DNA of 64,000 bases, from assembly GCA_029240105.1 (NCBI GenBank), contig JARBTR010000003.1, forward strand, positions 56,411 through 120,410, written 5' to 3'. Under the pieces are notes generated by a model. It saw nothing but the letters and a program-made list of their open reading frames with translations, did no database searches and was not told the DNA's origin. This document shows, one piece after another, positions 39,261 through 48,034 of this stretch. Every line of letters begins with the position of its first letter. Within the stretch, counting starts at the first letter, position 1. Both the position numbers and the translations under genes were made by a program. Source of the DNA: Caryophanales bacterium. Its GTDB lineage: Bacteria; Bacillota; Bacilli; JARBTR01.

Positions 39261-39293
39261 AAACGCAGTTTGATTCATTCAACTGCGTTTTTT
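39261..39293 (+). terminator. Rho-independent terminator of the TipAS regulator
   Basis: AAACGCAGTT-TGATTCATTC-AACTGCGTTT followed by TTT; a ten-base perfect stem. Confidence 0.92.
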
Positions 39294-39652
39294 GTTGATT
39301 CCTTTTATTTATTGCGCTGTTGGGAGTAATCCTAATGGCGTTTTTTTATGAAGGTAACGGTAAGGGATGTTTTTGATAGGTCAAAGAAAGAGTGATGTTG
39401 AGAGATCGTTTTGTACTAGGAGGATTTGGAATTATCCTTGTTAATTCAGATTGAAAAAGATATTAGTAACAGCTTCAACTGTATTTTATGTAAGAGGATA
39501 TGCCCTCTTACATCAGTAAATTTTTACCTAACATAAAAAATTAAAAAGATGTTCGCTTATTTCAGAAGAATATTTGTGTTAAAATTCGTATAAAATAAGA
39601 ATATATGTTCGTATGCGAGATGGAAGTTTAATTCGAAATAAAGGAGAAAAAG
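39294..39652. other. 359-nt gap before uvrX
   Basis: Holds a 20-codon frame at 39395-39454 (MLRDRFVLGGFGIILVNSD) that could be the start of a lost membrane protein, a perfect nine-base hairpin TGTAAGAGG-ATATGC-CCTCTTACA at 39489-39512, and a LexA-like box just before the uvrX ribosome binding site. Confidence 0.5.
39598..39611. promoter_or_regulatory. LexA-like SOS box before uvrX
   Basis: AGAATATATGTTCG differs from the Bacillus consensus CGAACRNRYGTTCG mainly in the left half-site, while the right half GTTCG is perfect. It lies about 40 bases before the ATG of a Y-family polymerase, a gene type that is commonly under LexA. Confidence 0.65.
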
Positions 39653-40927
39653 ATGTTTGATTACAGTCATTTACCAACACAAGATATCCTATGCATCGAT
39701 ATGCGTTCGTTTTATGCAAGTTGCAGCTGTGTCATGCTTAATTTGGATCCGCTTAAAACCCATCTTGCTGTTGTAGGTAGTCTGAAACACCCAGGAAGTG
39801 TCATATTAGCAGCTACTCCGAGTTTAAAAAGGGAATTCGGGATTAAGACGGCATCACGTTTTTATGAAATTCCAGTAGATGATCGAATACACCTTGTAGA
39901 GCCAGCTATGTACACCTATCTCCGTATTTCGAGTGAAATTAGCAGGGTTTTCAATCGATATGCGCCTAAAAAGAATATCTATATTTATAGCGTAGATGAG
40001 GCTTTTATATGTTTAGACGGCACTAAAAAAATTTTTGGATCTGCGGAAGAAGTGGCTGAAAAAATAATAGATGAAATTTTACGTGAATTTGGGTTGGCGT
40101 GTTGTATCGGAATTGGGCCCAATATGCTTCTGTCAAAAATTGCTTTAGATGTTGATGCAAAAAAAACGACGGGAACAAAAGTAGCACGGTGGACTTACGA
40201 AGATGTTCCCCAAAAACTTTGGCCAATTTCTCCACTTCGTGAGATGTGGGGAATAGGTGGTCAAATGCAAAATCACCTAAACGGATTAGGAATATACAGT
40301 GTCGGGGATTTAGCCAACTATGATTTAAAAAAGCTAGAGAAAAAATTTGGTGTTATGGGCAAGCAACTCTATTATCACGCCTGGGGTATTGATTTTTCTG
40401 AGATTGGCGGTACGGTACAACCGCGGAGTCATAGTATTGGAAATGGTCAGATGCTTATGCGTGATTTTTATAAAATAGATGAAATTAAGGTTGCCATTTT
40501 GGAGATGTGCGAAGAGGTTGCGAGAAGAGCGCGTAAACGAGGAGTAGCAGGCAGGACAATTAGTTTAGGTCTTCATTACAGTAAAAAATCGACTCATAAA
40601 GGATTTTATCGTTCCAAAACAATTGAACGTCTAACTTGTGTAACACTTGATATCTATGAGGTGTGTCTTGAGTTATTTAAGGAATTCCATGTGGAAGGCA
40701 TGGCGGTACGCAAAATTCAAATAAGACTTGGAAATTGTGAGACGGATACGGGAGTGTATCAGCTCGATTTGTTTAATGAAAAAAGATACAAACACCGAGA
40801 TATTGGATTTGTAATGGATAGTATTCGAGAAAGATATGGAAAAAATGCTTTACTACGTGCAGTTTCCGCAACAGAAAATGCGACGGCTAAACGAAGAAAT
40901 GCATTAATCGGTGGGCATAGAGCTTAA
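39653..40927 (+). CDS. uvrX: Y-family DNA polymerase (UvrX/YqjW type)
   Basis: 424 residues, translesion polymerase. The catalytic acids are in CIDMRSFYASC (residues 14-24) and YSVDEAFICLD (about 107-117); GIGPNMLLSKIALDVDAKK and the helix-hairpin-helix WGIGGQMQNHLNGLGIYSVGDL follow. The opening is that of the UvrX/UmuC branch and not of DinB. Strong AAAGGAG site. Behind it lies a yolD-like gene, the usual SOS pair on chromosomes and phages of Bacillales, and a LexA-like box stands in front. Confidence 0.93.
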   Translation: MFDYSHLPTQDILCIDMRSFYASCSCVMLNLDPLKTHLAVVGSLKHPGSVILAATPSLKREFGIKTASRFYEIPVDDRIHLVEPAMYTYLRISSEISRVFNRYAPKKNIYIYSVDEAFICLDGTKKIFGSAEEVAEKIIDEILREFGLACCIGIGPNMLLSKIALDVDAKKTTGTKVARWTYEDVPQKLWPISPLREMWGIGGQMQNHLNGLGIYSVGDLANYDLKKLEKKFGVMGKQLYYHAWGIDFSEIGGTVQPRSHSIGNGQMLMRDFYKIDEIKVAILEMCEEVARRARKRGVAGRTISLGLHYSKKSTHKGFYRSKTIERLTCVTLDIYEVCLELFKEFHVEGMAVRKIQIRLGNCETDTGVYQLDLFNEKRYKHRDIGFVMDSIRERYGKNALLRAVSATENATAKRRNALIGGHRA

Positions 40928-40971
40928 ACTATGCAGAATTAAGTGAGTGTAGATAGTCAGGGGGTAAGAGA

Positions 40972-41307
40972 ATGGGAGATAGAGGTTTAATGAAATGGGC
41001 AGCATTCATGATGCCGGAGCATAATACGATGTTAAAAAACTGGAAAAGGGAAGATGATTACGAAGACCGCATTCTACTGTCAGATGAACAATTGGAAGAG
41101 TTAAGTAATAGTTTGAACGAGGCGATTTCTTGTGGCAAACAAGTATGGTTGAAACATTATGTAGAGAAGTTTAAATTTTATCAAAAAGTACATTGTCAAA
41201 TTATTTGTTGTGATCCAATTTATCAAACAATACAAATTAATGTGCTGGATAATGGAGTTACGCAGATAGTCTCGTTAAAGGATATTATGCATATAGAGCT
41301 CATCTAA
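40972..41307 (+). CDS. YolD-like family protein
   Basis: 111 residues with the YolD signature: MGDRGLMKWAAFMMPEHN at the start, and a C-terminal beta-rich part ending IVSLKDIMHIELI. YolD proteins are encoded behind UvrX-type polymerases and are thought to be functional UmuD counterparts, though their activity is not settled. Forty-five bases behind uvrX, with GGGGG before the ATG. Confidence 0.88.
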   Translation: MGDRGLMKWAAFMMPEHNTMLKNWKREDDYEDRILLSDEQLEELSNSLNEAISCGKQVWLKHYVEKFKFYQKVHCQIICCDPIYQTIQINVLDNGVTQIVSLKDIMHIELI

Positions 41308-41354
41308 TAGTTTGTTTAAATTTCAAACTTTAAAAGAAAGGAGAATGGGGTGCT

Positions 41355-41732
41355 TTGATTAACTTAACATCTGAAGAAAGGGATCAATTAGAACAGGGTA
41401 TTTATTTACCGATGATTTTAAGTTTGTTAGAGAGAAATAAAAAACTAGCAGAATTCCACTTTAAAATTAGTGAACCGTTTGTAGCCTTTTTTGATTCCAT
41501 TTCGAAGGACGTTCAAGCGAAACTTCATGAAGTGCATAGATATATGAAGAGACATAGAATGAAAGTATCCGAAGTAGAGCGTGATGATTTATTTACTATC
41601 TATTCCTTTCAAGTACGAGGTTATGAAGAAAGGCATAGTTATTTCAATTTTCACATGAGAAATGAAGTTCAAAGACAACTTACCATGTTTTTATTAGAAA
41701 AAGAACAATCAAATGAGAATGAAAATAAATAA
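41355..41732 (+). CDS. Hypothetical protein, third gene of the uvrX operon
   Basis: 125 residues, starting with TTG behind AAAGGAGAATGGGGTG. Helical, charged and soluble; features are LTSEERDQLEQGIYLPMIL at the start, a basic middle (HRYMKRHRMKVSEVERDD) and a Glu/Asn tail. I do not recognise a family. It follows the yolD-like gene by 47 bases without a terminator, so it probably belongs to the SOS-controlled unit. A link to DNA repair would be an inference from position only. Confidence 0.7.
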   Translation: MINLTSEERDQLEQGIYLPMILSLLERNKKLAEFHFKISEPFVAFFDSISKDVQAKLHEVHRYMKRHRMKVSEVERDDLFTIYSFQVRGYEERHSYFNFHMRNEVQRQLTMFLLEKEQSNENENK

Positions 41733-41811
41733 TCAAACATCATCCTTTTATGAAATTTAAGTTTTCTTGTAATATAATGTAGGAAACTAGTTACAACATG
41801 GGAGAAGAATG

Positions 41812-42705
41812 ATGAAATCAATAAATGAATTGTTAGAAAAATCAATTGAAAAGAAAGGTGCCGTGATAGCTGTTGCGGTTGCACAAGACGGTCATGTGCT
41901 TGAAGCTGTTAATGAAGCATATCAACTTGGAATTGCAGATTTCAAATTAGTTGGCGATAAACGCGAAATGGAACATATAGCAAAAAGTTTAGAAATAGAT
42001 TTAACGCCATTTGAAATTTTTGATATCCCAGAGGCTATAGAAGCAACATATAAAGCGGTTGAGCTTGTTTCAAATAACAGAGCATCAGCACTTATGAAAG
42101 GACTTGTTGACACATCAATTGTTATGAAGGCCGCTCTTGATAAACAAATAGGGTTACGAACAGATAAAAAACTGAGTCATATAGCTGTTTTTGAAGTCCC
42201 TATGTATCATAAATTAGTGTACGTAACGGATTCTGCTATTAACATTGCACCGGATTTAAATACAAAAAAAGAAATTATTCAAAATGCTGTTGATGCCGTT
42301 CGTAAAACGGGCATCCATCAACCGAAAGTAGCTTTATTAGCTGCTAAAGAAAAAGTAGATGAAAAAATGCCAGTAACATTAGAATATGAGAAACTAGTTG
42401 AAATGAGTAATAATGGAGAGATCGAAAATTCGATTATTGCAGGGCCGTTACCACTTGATGTTGCCGTATCGAAAGATGCTGCAGAAACAAAAAAAGTAGA
42501 AAATCCAGTTTGTGGAGATGCAGATATCTTATTTTGTCCAAATATTGAATCAGGAAATATATTGTATAAATCACTTGCTTTTTTAGCCGATGCCAAAAAT
42601 GGGGGGATTGTCTTGGGGGCAAAGGCACCCATTATTATGACCTCTAGAGCAGATAGCAGTGAGAGTAAATTGATTGCAATTGCACTTGGAACGATTTTTA
42701 ACTAA
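41812..42705 (+). CDS. ptb: Phosphate butyryltransferase / phosphate acyltransferase
   Basis: About 297 residues of the Pta/Ptb family, shorter than phosphotransacetylase. Ends with GGIVLGAKAPIIMTSRADSSESKLIAIALG, typical of Ptb, and has GPLPLDVAVSKDAA in the middle. Converts butyryl-CoA or branched acyl-CoA and phosphate to acyl phosphate. In B. subtilis ptb begins the bcd-buk-lpd-bkd operon for branched-chain keto acids; here it is alone and followed by a hairpin, so its metabolic partners must lie elsewhere. Start at the second of two ATG codons is preferred because of spacing to GGGAGA. Confidence 0.85.
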   Translation: MKSINELLEKSIEKKGAVIAVAVAQDGHVLEAVNEAYQLGIADFKLVGDKREMEHIAKSLEIDLTPFEIFDIPEAIEATYKAVELVSNNRASALMKGLVDTSIVMKAALDKQIGLRTDKKLSHIAVFEVPMYHKLVYVTDSAINIAPDLNTKKEIIQNAVDAVRKTGIHQPKVALLAAKEKVDEKMPVTLEYEKLVEMSNNGEIENSIIAGPLPLDVAVSKDAAETKKVENPVCGDADILFCPNIESGNILYKSLAFLADAKNGGIVLGAKAPIIMTSRADSSESKLIAIALGTIFN

Positions 42706-42724
42706 TAAAACAGAAAATTTAAAA

Positions 42725-42754
42725 AGAACAGATTTTGTTCTGAAAAATTTTTTT
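42725..42754 (+). terminator. Probable terminator of ptb
   Basis: AGAACA-GATTT-TGTTCT with GAAAAA and then seven T residues. The T run is offset by six bases from the stem, so efficiency is unsure. Confidence 0.55.
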
Positions 42755-42922
42755 AAATAGTCTATTTCAACGAAACAAAGTAAAAGATAGGAAAAGTCGA
42801 ACAAATTCAAAATGATGATTCTGTCTGAGTGCACCATTATCAAATGAAATTAGATAAGGAAGTTTAATTCATTACAATCAACTATCCCTTGGATTTGGGA
42901 TGTACATAAAATAAATAAATAT

Positions 42923-43005
42923 AAAAGGAGTAGTTAATGTAAACTGCACCGAATTTGTTAGACAAAAAATCTAACTTAGGTGTGTGTCACAAATGCTACT
43001 CTTTT
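42923..43005. repeat. Long imperfect hairpin element, copy B
   Basis: AAAAGGAGTAG pairs with CTACTCTTTT (one bulge), CACC with GGTG, and GTTAGA with TCTAAC around an A-rich loop. The core TGCACC...TTGTTAGAC matches the reverse complement of copy A at 26622-26701 (TGCACC...TGTTAGA). The ends recall IS3-family terminal repeats from memory. No transposase is near. Confidence 0.6.
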
Positions 43006-43169
43006 CTAATCTAATAATAAACAAAAGAAAATATAGTGTATGTCATGAACTTTTCATAAAAAATTAAGAAAAATAATTTAAAAAAATGATAAAATGAAAA
43101 ACTAGGAATAAAATAGAGGGTGTGTGTCTCTTTTATTGGTAAAATTTATCAATAAAAATGCACTTTGCT

Positions 43170-43197
43170 TTGCTCATACAAAGAAGAAGACTATAAT
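43170..43197 (+). promoter_or_regulatory. Possible promoter of ltaS
   Basis: A perfect TATAAT at 43192 with TTGCTC 16 bases upstream, about 60 bases before the ltaS ATG. The -35 box is weak. Confidence 0.4.
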
Positions 43198-43254
43198 TTA
43201 AAATGTTCTAGACAATAGTTAAAATGAAGAACATTAAAAAGGAAGCTCTAAAAA

Positions 43255-45240
43255 ATGCTTACATTTATTAAAACTTTAAAAAATCCTAAACAGGTTTTTA
43301 AAAATCATTACTCACTTTTTTCATTAGCGGTTATATTATTTTGGTTTAAATCCTACTTTGCATATCAAACAGAATTTAAACTTGGGGTAGAGGGTTGGTT
43401 TCAACAATTTATTCTTTTAATTAATCCCATTAGTTCTGCGATATTATTTTTTGGCCTTTCATTCCTTTTTAAAGGAAAAGGACAATCAAGAATGTTGATA
43501 TTTATAAATTTTGCCCTATCGTTTTGGTTATATGCCAACATTGTATATTATCGTTTTTACAATGATTTTTTGACATTGCCATCTCTTCTTTCGGCACAAG
43601 ATAACGCAGGTCAACTTTCAGGCAGTGTAATGGCTTTATTAAAATGGTATGACATAACCTATTTCGCAGACTTTTTAATATTGTTTTATTTTGTTCGAAA
43701 AAAGAAAGCGCCTACAATTGAAAAAGATAATATTGTATATCTTAAAAGATACTTGTTTACAGCTATATGCGTATTTCTAATTAATCTTGGTTTAGCGGAA
43801 ATGGATCGCCCACAACTTTTATCCCGTTCATTTGATCGTAACTATTTGGTTAAATATCTAGGTACTTATAATTTTACAATTTATGATATTATTCAAAACA
43901 CCAAATCTATGGCTCAAAACGCATTAGCAAATTCTGAAGATGTAGTTGCTGTTGAAAACTATGTGAAAGCAAATTACGCGGAACCAGATCCAAATTACTT
44001 TGGAAAAGCTAAGGGAAGAAATCTTATTTTAATATCATTGGAATCTCTACAAAACTTTGTAATCGATTACAAGGTGAATGATATGGAAGTATCACCATTT
44101 TTGAATTCATTGTCCAAAGATTCGAATACATTTTATTTCGATAACTTTTTCCATCAGACAGGACAAGGAAAGACATCAGATGCTGAGTTCATGAATGATA
44201 CTTCTTTATTCCCTATGTCTCAAGGTGCTGTATATGTTAATAAAGCTCAAAATGTACAACAAGCATTACCTGCAATTTTAAATCAAGTGGGTTACAATTC
44301 AAATGTTTTCCACGGGAACTATAAAACATTTTGGAATCGAAATGAAATGTACCGTTCAATGGGATACAATAATTTCTTCGATGCTGAATATTACAATATG
44401 ACCGAAGAGAATACAAAAAACTATGGTCTAAAAGATGTTCCGTTTTTTGATGAATCAGTTACAATAATGAAAAAATTGCCACAACCATTTTTTGCAAAAA
44501 TGATTACTTTATCAAATCATTTCCCATTTGGAATGGATGAGGGTGATACGGATTTTCCGGTTCCGGAACTTACTGATGATAGTGTTGTAAACCAATACTT
44601 CCAATCTGTACATTATTTAGATGATGCGTTAAAACAATTTTTTGATAATCTGAAGGCTAATGGACTTTACGATAACTCAATAATTGTTATGTATGGAGAT
44701 CACTACGGTATCTCATCAAATCATGATGAGGCAATGGCGAAAGTTATAGGAAAAGAAGAAGGTGAGGAAATGACACCTTTTGATGAAATTCAACTTCAAC
44801 GTACAGTATTTATGATACACGCACCAGGTATTAAAGCTGGTGTAAATCATAATTACGCTGGTGAAGTTGATATTCGTCCGACAATTCTTCATTTGCTTGG
44901 CATAGACACAAAGAATTATTTAGAAATGGGTTCAGATATGCTTTCGCCTGAACACAACCAAATTGTTCCTTTTAGAAACGGTGATTTTGTATCACCACAA
45001 TATACTTTTGTAGGAGAAAAGTTTTACGATAATCTTACTGGAGAAAAGTTACCAGAAAACCCAGAAGGTGGGGAAGTGATGATTGAGTCTGTAAAAGAAA
45101 GGCTCAATATGTCAGATGAAATTATAGAAAAGAATTTATTGCGTTTTTACACGCCAGCTGGTTTTCTTCCTGTAGATAGACAAAAATATAATTATTTAAA
45201 GCCTACTGAAGAAAAATTGAAGTTTTATAAAACTAAATAA
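43255..45240 (+). CDS. ltaS: Lipoteichoic acid synthase (LtaS type, sulfatase superfamily)
   Basis: 661 residues. Five membrane helices up to about residue 180, then an extracellular sulfatase-like domain that polymerises glycerol phosphate from phosphatidylglycerol. Catalytic Thr307 in GQGKTSDAEF, metal ligand Glu263 in LISLESLQNF, and YGDHYG near residue 480 are intact. Paralogues (YfnI, YqgS, YvgJ) are similar, so the exact one is not certain. A hairpin-rich leader precedes it. Confidence 0.93.
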   Translation: MLTFIKTLKNPKQVFKNHYSLFSLAVILFWFKSYFAYQTEFKLGVEGWFQQFILLINPISSAILFFGLSFLFKGKGQSRMLIFINFALSFWLYANIVYYRFYNDFLTLPSLLSAQDNAGQLSGSVMALLKWYDITYFADFLILFYFVRKKKAPTIEKDNIVYLKRYLFTAICVFLINLGLAEMDRPQLLSRSFDRNYLVKYLGTYNFTIYDIIQNTKSMAQNALANSEDVVAVENYVKANYAEPDPNYFGKAKGRNLILISLESLQNFVIDYKVNDMEVSPFLNSLSKDSNTFYFDNFFHQTGQGKTSDAEFMNDTSLFPMSQGAVYVNKAQNVQQALPAILNQVGYNSNVFHGNYKTFWNRNEMYRSMGYNNFFDAEYYNMTEENTKNYGLKDVPFFDESVTIMKKLPQPFFAKMITLSNHFPFGMDEGDTDFPVPELTDDSVVNQYFQSVHYLDDALKQFFDNLKANGLYDNSIIVMYGDHYGISSNHDEAMAKVIGKEEGEEMTPFDEIQLQRTVFMIHAPGIKAGVNHNYAGEVDIRPTILHLLGIDTKNYLEMGSDMLSPEHNQIVPFRNGDFVSPQYTFVGEKFYDNLTGEKLPENPEGGEVMIESVKERLNMSDEIIEKNLLRFYTPAGFLPVDRQKYNYLKPTEEKLKFYKTK

Positions 45241-45252
45241 AATCAAATTTTT

Positions 45253-45276
45253 AGCGACCTTTTTGGTCGCTTTTTT
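45253..45276 (+). terminator. Rho-independent terminator of ltaS
   Basis: AGCGACC-TTTTT-GGTCGCT followed by five T residues. Confidence 0.92.
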
Positions 45277-45523
45277 CATATTTTATTATTACCAAAAAAA
45301 TTCTATATCTTTACTAACAATTCCTTAGAATAGTCATTGACATTGTAAAAACAACTTGTTATAGTATAGAAAGTTTTGTAGTAAGTAACAATAAGTAATG
45401 TATTTGTAAACATTAGCATATAAAAAAGTGTTGAATTTTTTTGTTTAAATTCAGCTTTATTTTTTGAATTAAAGTTTACTGTTACTTAACTTAATTCTTA
45501 TATTAGTGATATTGGTGGTGTCT

Positions 45524-47044
45524 ATGATGGCGAATAATGTTTTGATTAAAAATCGTTTTGAAGATTTAGTAATTAAGAATATAAAAGATAGGCAAGATGC
45601 AACGCCATTGTATGATGCGATGAAAAAACATATATCCAATAATGTCACAGCTTTTGATGTTCCAGGACATAAGAGAAGCGAAAACATTGAACTTTTAGAA
45701 GAATTCGCAGGAAGAGAGCTCCTAAAGTTTGATGTGAACTCTATGCCCAATCTGGACAACTTAAATTACCCTAAAGGTGTGATAGCAGAAGCGCAGGACT
45801 TAATGGCCGAGGCATTTGGAGCTGATCATGCTTTTTTTATCGTTGGTGGCACAACTCAGGCTATACACGCTATGATTTTTTCAGCATGTGGCCCAGGGGA
45901 AAAACTACTTTTACCAAGAAATGTTCATAAAAGTGCAGTTAATGCCATGATTATGGCAGGTGTAACTCCTGTATATATGCATGCTGGTGTTGATGATGAA
46001 TTACAGTTTGTAACAGGGGTTTCATTTGAAACAGCAAAACAGGCAATCGATGAAAATCCGGATGCAAAAGCTATCCTTTTGATCAATCCTACGTATTATG
46101 GTGCCTGCTCACCTTTGAAAGAAATAACAGATTATGCTCATTCTAAAGATATGGTTGTTTTAGTAGATGAGGCACATGGAGCACATCTTCATTTCCATGA
46201 TAAATTGCCTTTAAGTGCAATGACATGTGGAGCAGATATTTCTGCTACAAGTATTCATAAAACGGGTGGTTCTCTAACTCAGTCGTCAGCATTACTTTTA
46301 AAAAATAACCGTATTTCCAAATACTCTGTGCAAAAAGCACTTAATTTATTGCAAACTACAAGCGCTTCTTATTTGTTAATGACAAGTTTAGATATAGCAA
46401 GAAGAAATTTAGCCCTAAACGGAAAAAAACAATTGGATGAGATCATTCAATTAGTAAGCAATGCCCGTGCTTCAATTAATCTGATTCCAGGTCTTTATGC
46501 TTATGGTTTGGAAAAAGTAGGCACGAACGATATCTATTCCTTAGATGAAACAAAGTTGGGTGTTCAGGTATCGGGTTTAGGAATTACGGGATTTGAAGTG
46601 TATGAAATTCTTCGTACTGAATATAACATTCAGCTAGAACTAGCTGACACACATAACATACTTGCTATTATCAGCTTTGGTGATAAAAAAGAAAATTTAG
46701 CTCACTTAGTTGATGCTCTACGTGATTTATCTCAGAAAATAGGAGAGAATAGAGTACTAAATAAGTTTAATGTTCCAAACATTGATCCGGTAATTAAAAT
46801 AGCACCTCGTGAAGCGTTTTTTGCAGATAAGGAGACTGTTTTACTTGAGGAAGCTATTGGAAGAATTTCAGCGGAATCAGTTATGGTGTACCCGCCGGGC
46901 ATACCAATTTTGTCGCCGGGGGAATTAATCACTACTGAGATAGTAGGTTATATTGAATTTCTTAAAACTCAGAAATCACAATTAACAGATATGTCAGATA
47001 AAACTGTAAAAACAATTCAAGTAATTCAGGAGTTTGAAAAATAG
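45524..47044 (+). CDS. speA: Arginine (Orn/Lys/Arg) decarboxylase, SpeA type
   Basis: About 506 residues, fold type I PLP decarboxylase. TPLYDAMKKHISNNVTAFDVPGHKR at the start, FFIVGGTTQAIHAMI, LVDEAHGAHLHFH and the PLP lysine in ATSIHKTGGSLTQSS are clear. The small size and start match the Gram-positive SpeA/YaaO group. With the agmatinase gene 75 bases behind, arginine decarboxylase (agmatine formation) is the most likely activity; lysine decarboxylase cannot be excluded from sequence reading. Start ATG 45524 or 45527 behind GGTGGTG. Confidence 0.88.
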   Translation: MMANNVLIKNRFEDLVIKNIKDRQDATPLYDAMKKHISNNVTAFDVPGHKRSENIELLEEFAGRELLKFDVNSMPNLDNLNYPKGVIAEAQDLMAEAFGADHAFFIVGGTTQAIHAMIFSACGPGEKLLLPRNVHKSAVNAMIMAGVTPVYMHAGVDDELQFVTGVSFETAKQAIDENPDAKAILLINPTYYGACSPLKEITDYAHSKDMVVLVDEAHGAHLHFHDKLPLSAMTCGADISATSIHKTGGSLTQSSALLLKNNRISKYSVQKALNLLQTTSASYLLMTSLDIARRNLALNGKKQLDEIIQLVSNARASINLIPGLYAYGLEKVGTNDIYSLDETKLGVQVSGLGITGFEVYEILRTEYNIQLELADTHNILAIISFGDKKENLAHLVDALRDLSQKIGENRVLNKFNVPNIDPVIKIAPREAFFADKETVLLEEAIGRISAESVMVYPPGIPILSPGELITTEIVGYIEFLKTQKSQLTDMSDKTVKTIQVIQEFEK

Positions 47045-47119
47045 ATAAAATTCTGTTCGAGCCTAAATTACACTTTGGTGCATTTTATGTTTTAAATTAT
47101 GTTAAGGAGTTACTAAGTG

Positions 47120-47974
47120 ATGCTGAGTAAACCAGAGATTGGTTATAATGAATGTGAATATGATGTTGCAGATTTAATTGTGTTTGGGTTGCCTTTCGAT
47201 AGCACTACTTCTTTCCGACCCGGAACACGTTTTGCTTCAGCCGCAATACGTAATGAGTTTATTGGAATAGAAAGTTATAGTCCTCTCTTAGATGAAGATT
47301 TAGAGGAAAAAATGATTCATGATCTTGGAGACGTAGAATTACCTTTTGGTCAAATTGAAAGTTCGCTGACAAGCATTCGTAATTGTGCAGCAAAAGTTTA
47401 CTCCGATCAAAAGATTCCATTTGCAATCGGAGGGGAACATCTCGTTTCTCTACCTCTAATTGAGGCAGCTTTTGAAAGATATCCTAATCTAGTGGTCGTT
47501 CATTTAGATGCACACACTGATCTACGAGAAGATTATCTAGGAAATCCCTTTTCACATGCTTCAGTGATGAAACGTTGTCATGACTTTTTAGGGGATGGAA
47601 GAATATTTCAATTCGGAATTAGATCCGGAACAAAAGAAGAATTTCAATTTGCTAAAGACGGACATACTCATCTGCAAAAATTTAATCTAAGTGGTCTTTC
47701 TGAAATATTTAATTCATTTGAAAATACACCTGTATATGTAACGGTGGATCTTGATGTACTTGACCCATCGATTTTCCCAGGTACAGGAACACCTGAGGCT
47801 GGTGGAATTACCTATAAAGAATTGGAACACCTTTTTATTGCGATGCAAGGTATAAATGTAATTGGTGCTGATATCGTAGAACTTTCACCTCATTATGATC
47901 ACAGCGGGGTATCAACAGCAGTTGCTTGTAAAGTTCTTCGCGAAATGATGCTTGCAATTCTAACTAATAAATAA
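47120..47974 (+). CDS. speB: Agmatinase / arginase-family ureohydrolase
   Basis: About 284 residues. The binuclear manganese ligands are present: GGEH, DAHTDLRE and TVDLDVLDPS. The length and the SFRPGTRFASAAIR segment fit SpeB, which releases urea from agmatine to give putrescine. Directly behind the arginine decarboxylase, so the two make putrescine from arginine. ATG 47120 is used; GTG 47117 is a possible alternative behind AAGGAG. speE, the usual partner in B. subtilis, is absent. Confidence 0.88.
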   Translation: MLSKPEIGYNECEYDVADLIVFGLPFDSTTSFRPGTRFASAAIRNEFIGIESYSPLLDEDLEEKMIHDLGDVELPFGQIESSLTSIRNCAAKVYSDQKIPFAIGGEHLVSLPLIEAAFERYPNLVVVHLDAHTDLREDYLGNPFSHASVMKRCHDFLGDGRIFQFGIRSGTKEEFQFAKDGHTHLQKFNLSGLSEIFNSFENTPVYVTVDLDVLDPSIFPGTGTPEAGGITYKELEHLFIAMQGINVIGADIVELSPHYDHSGVSTAVACKVLREMMLAILTNK

Positions 47975-47980
47975 CTATAA

Positions 47981-48014
47981 AAAATCCCGTTTTGATATTT
48001 CAAAACGGGATTTT
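47981..48014. terminator. Bidirectional terminator between speB and the XRE-cupin gene
   Basis: AAAATCCCGTTTTGA and TCAAAACGGGATTTT form a perfect fifteen-base stem with loop TATT between converging genes. Confidence 0.95.
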
Positions 48015-48034
48015 ATCCATATAATAATTAATTT

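Larger units (their letters stand above)
42706..43254. other. 549-nt gap between ptb and ltaS, rich in hairpins
   Basis: The longest gene-free stretch. It contains the ptb terminator, hairpin element copy B (42923-43005), an AT-rich hairpin TTTTATTGGTAAA/TTTATCAATAAAA around 43131-43157, a promoter candidate for ltaS, and a leader hairpin AATGTTC/GAACATT (43202-43235) before the ltaS ribosome binding site. No coding region was found. Confidence 0.6.

Noticed and set aside
42928-42942. Start-stop unit GGAG...ATG-TAA as a tiny regulatory ORF
   Set aside because: It lies inside the paired arm of hairpin element B and no downstream coupled gene exists.
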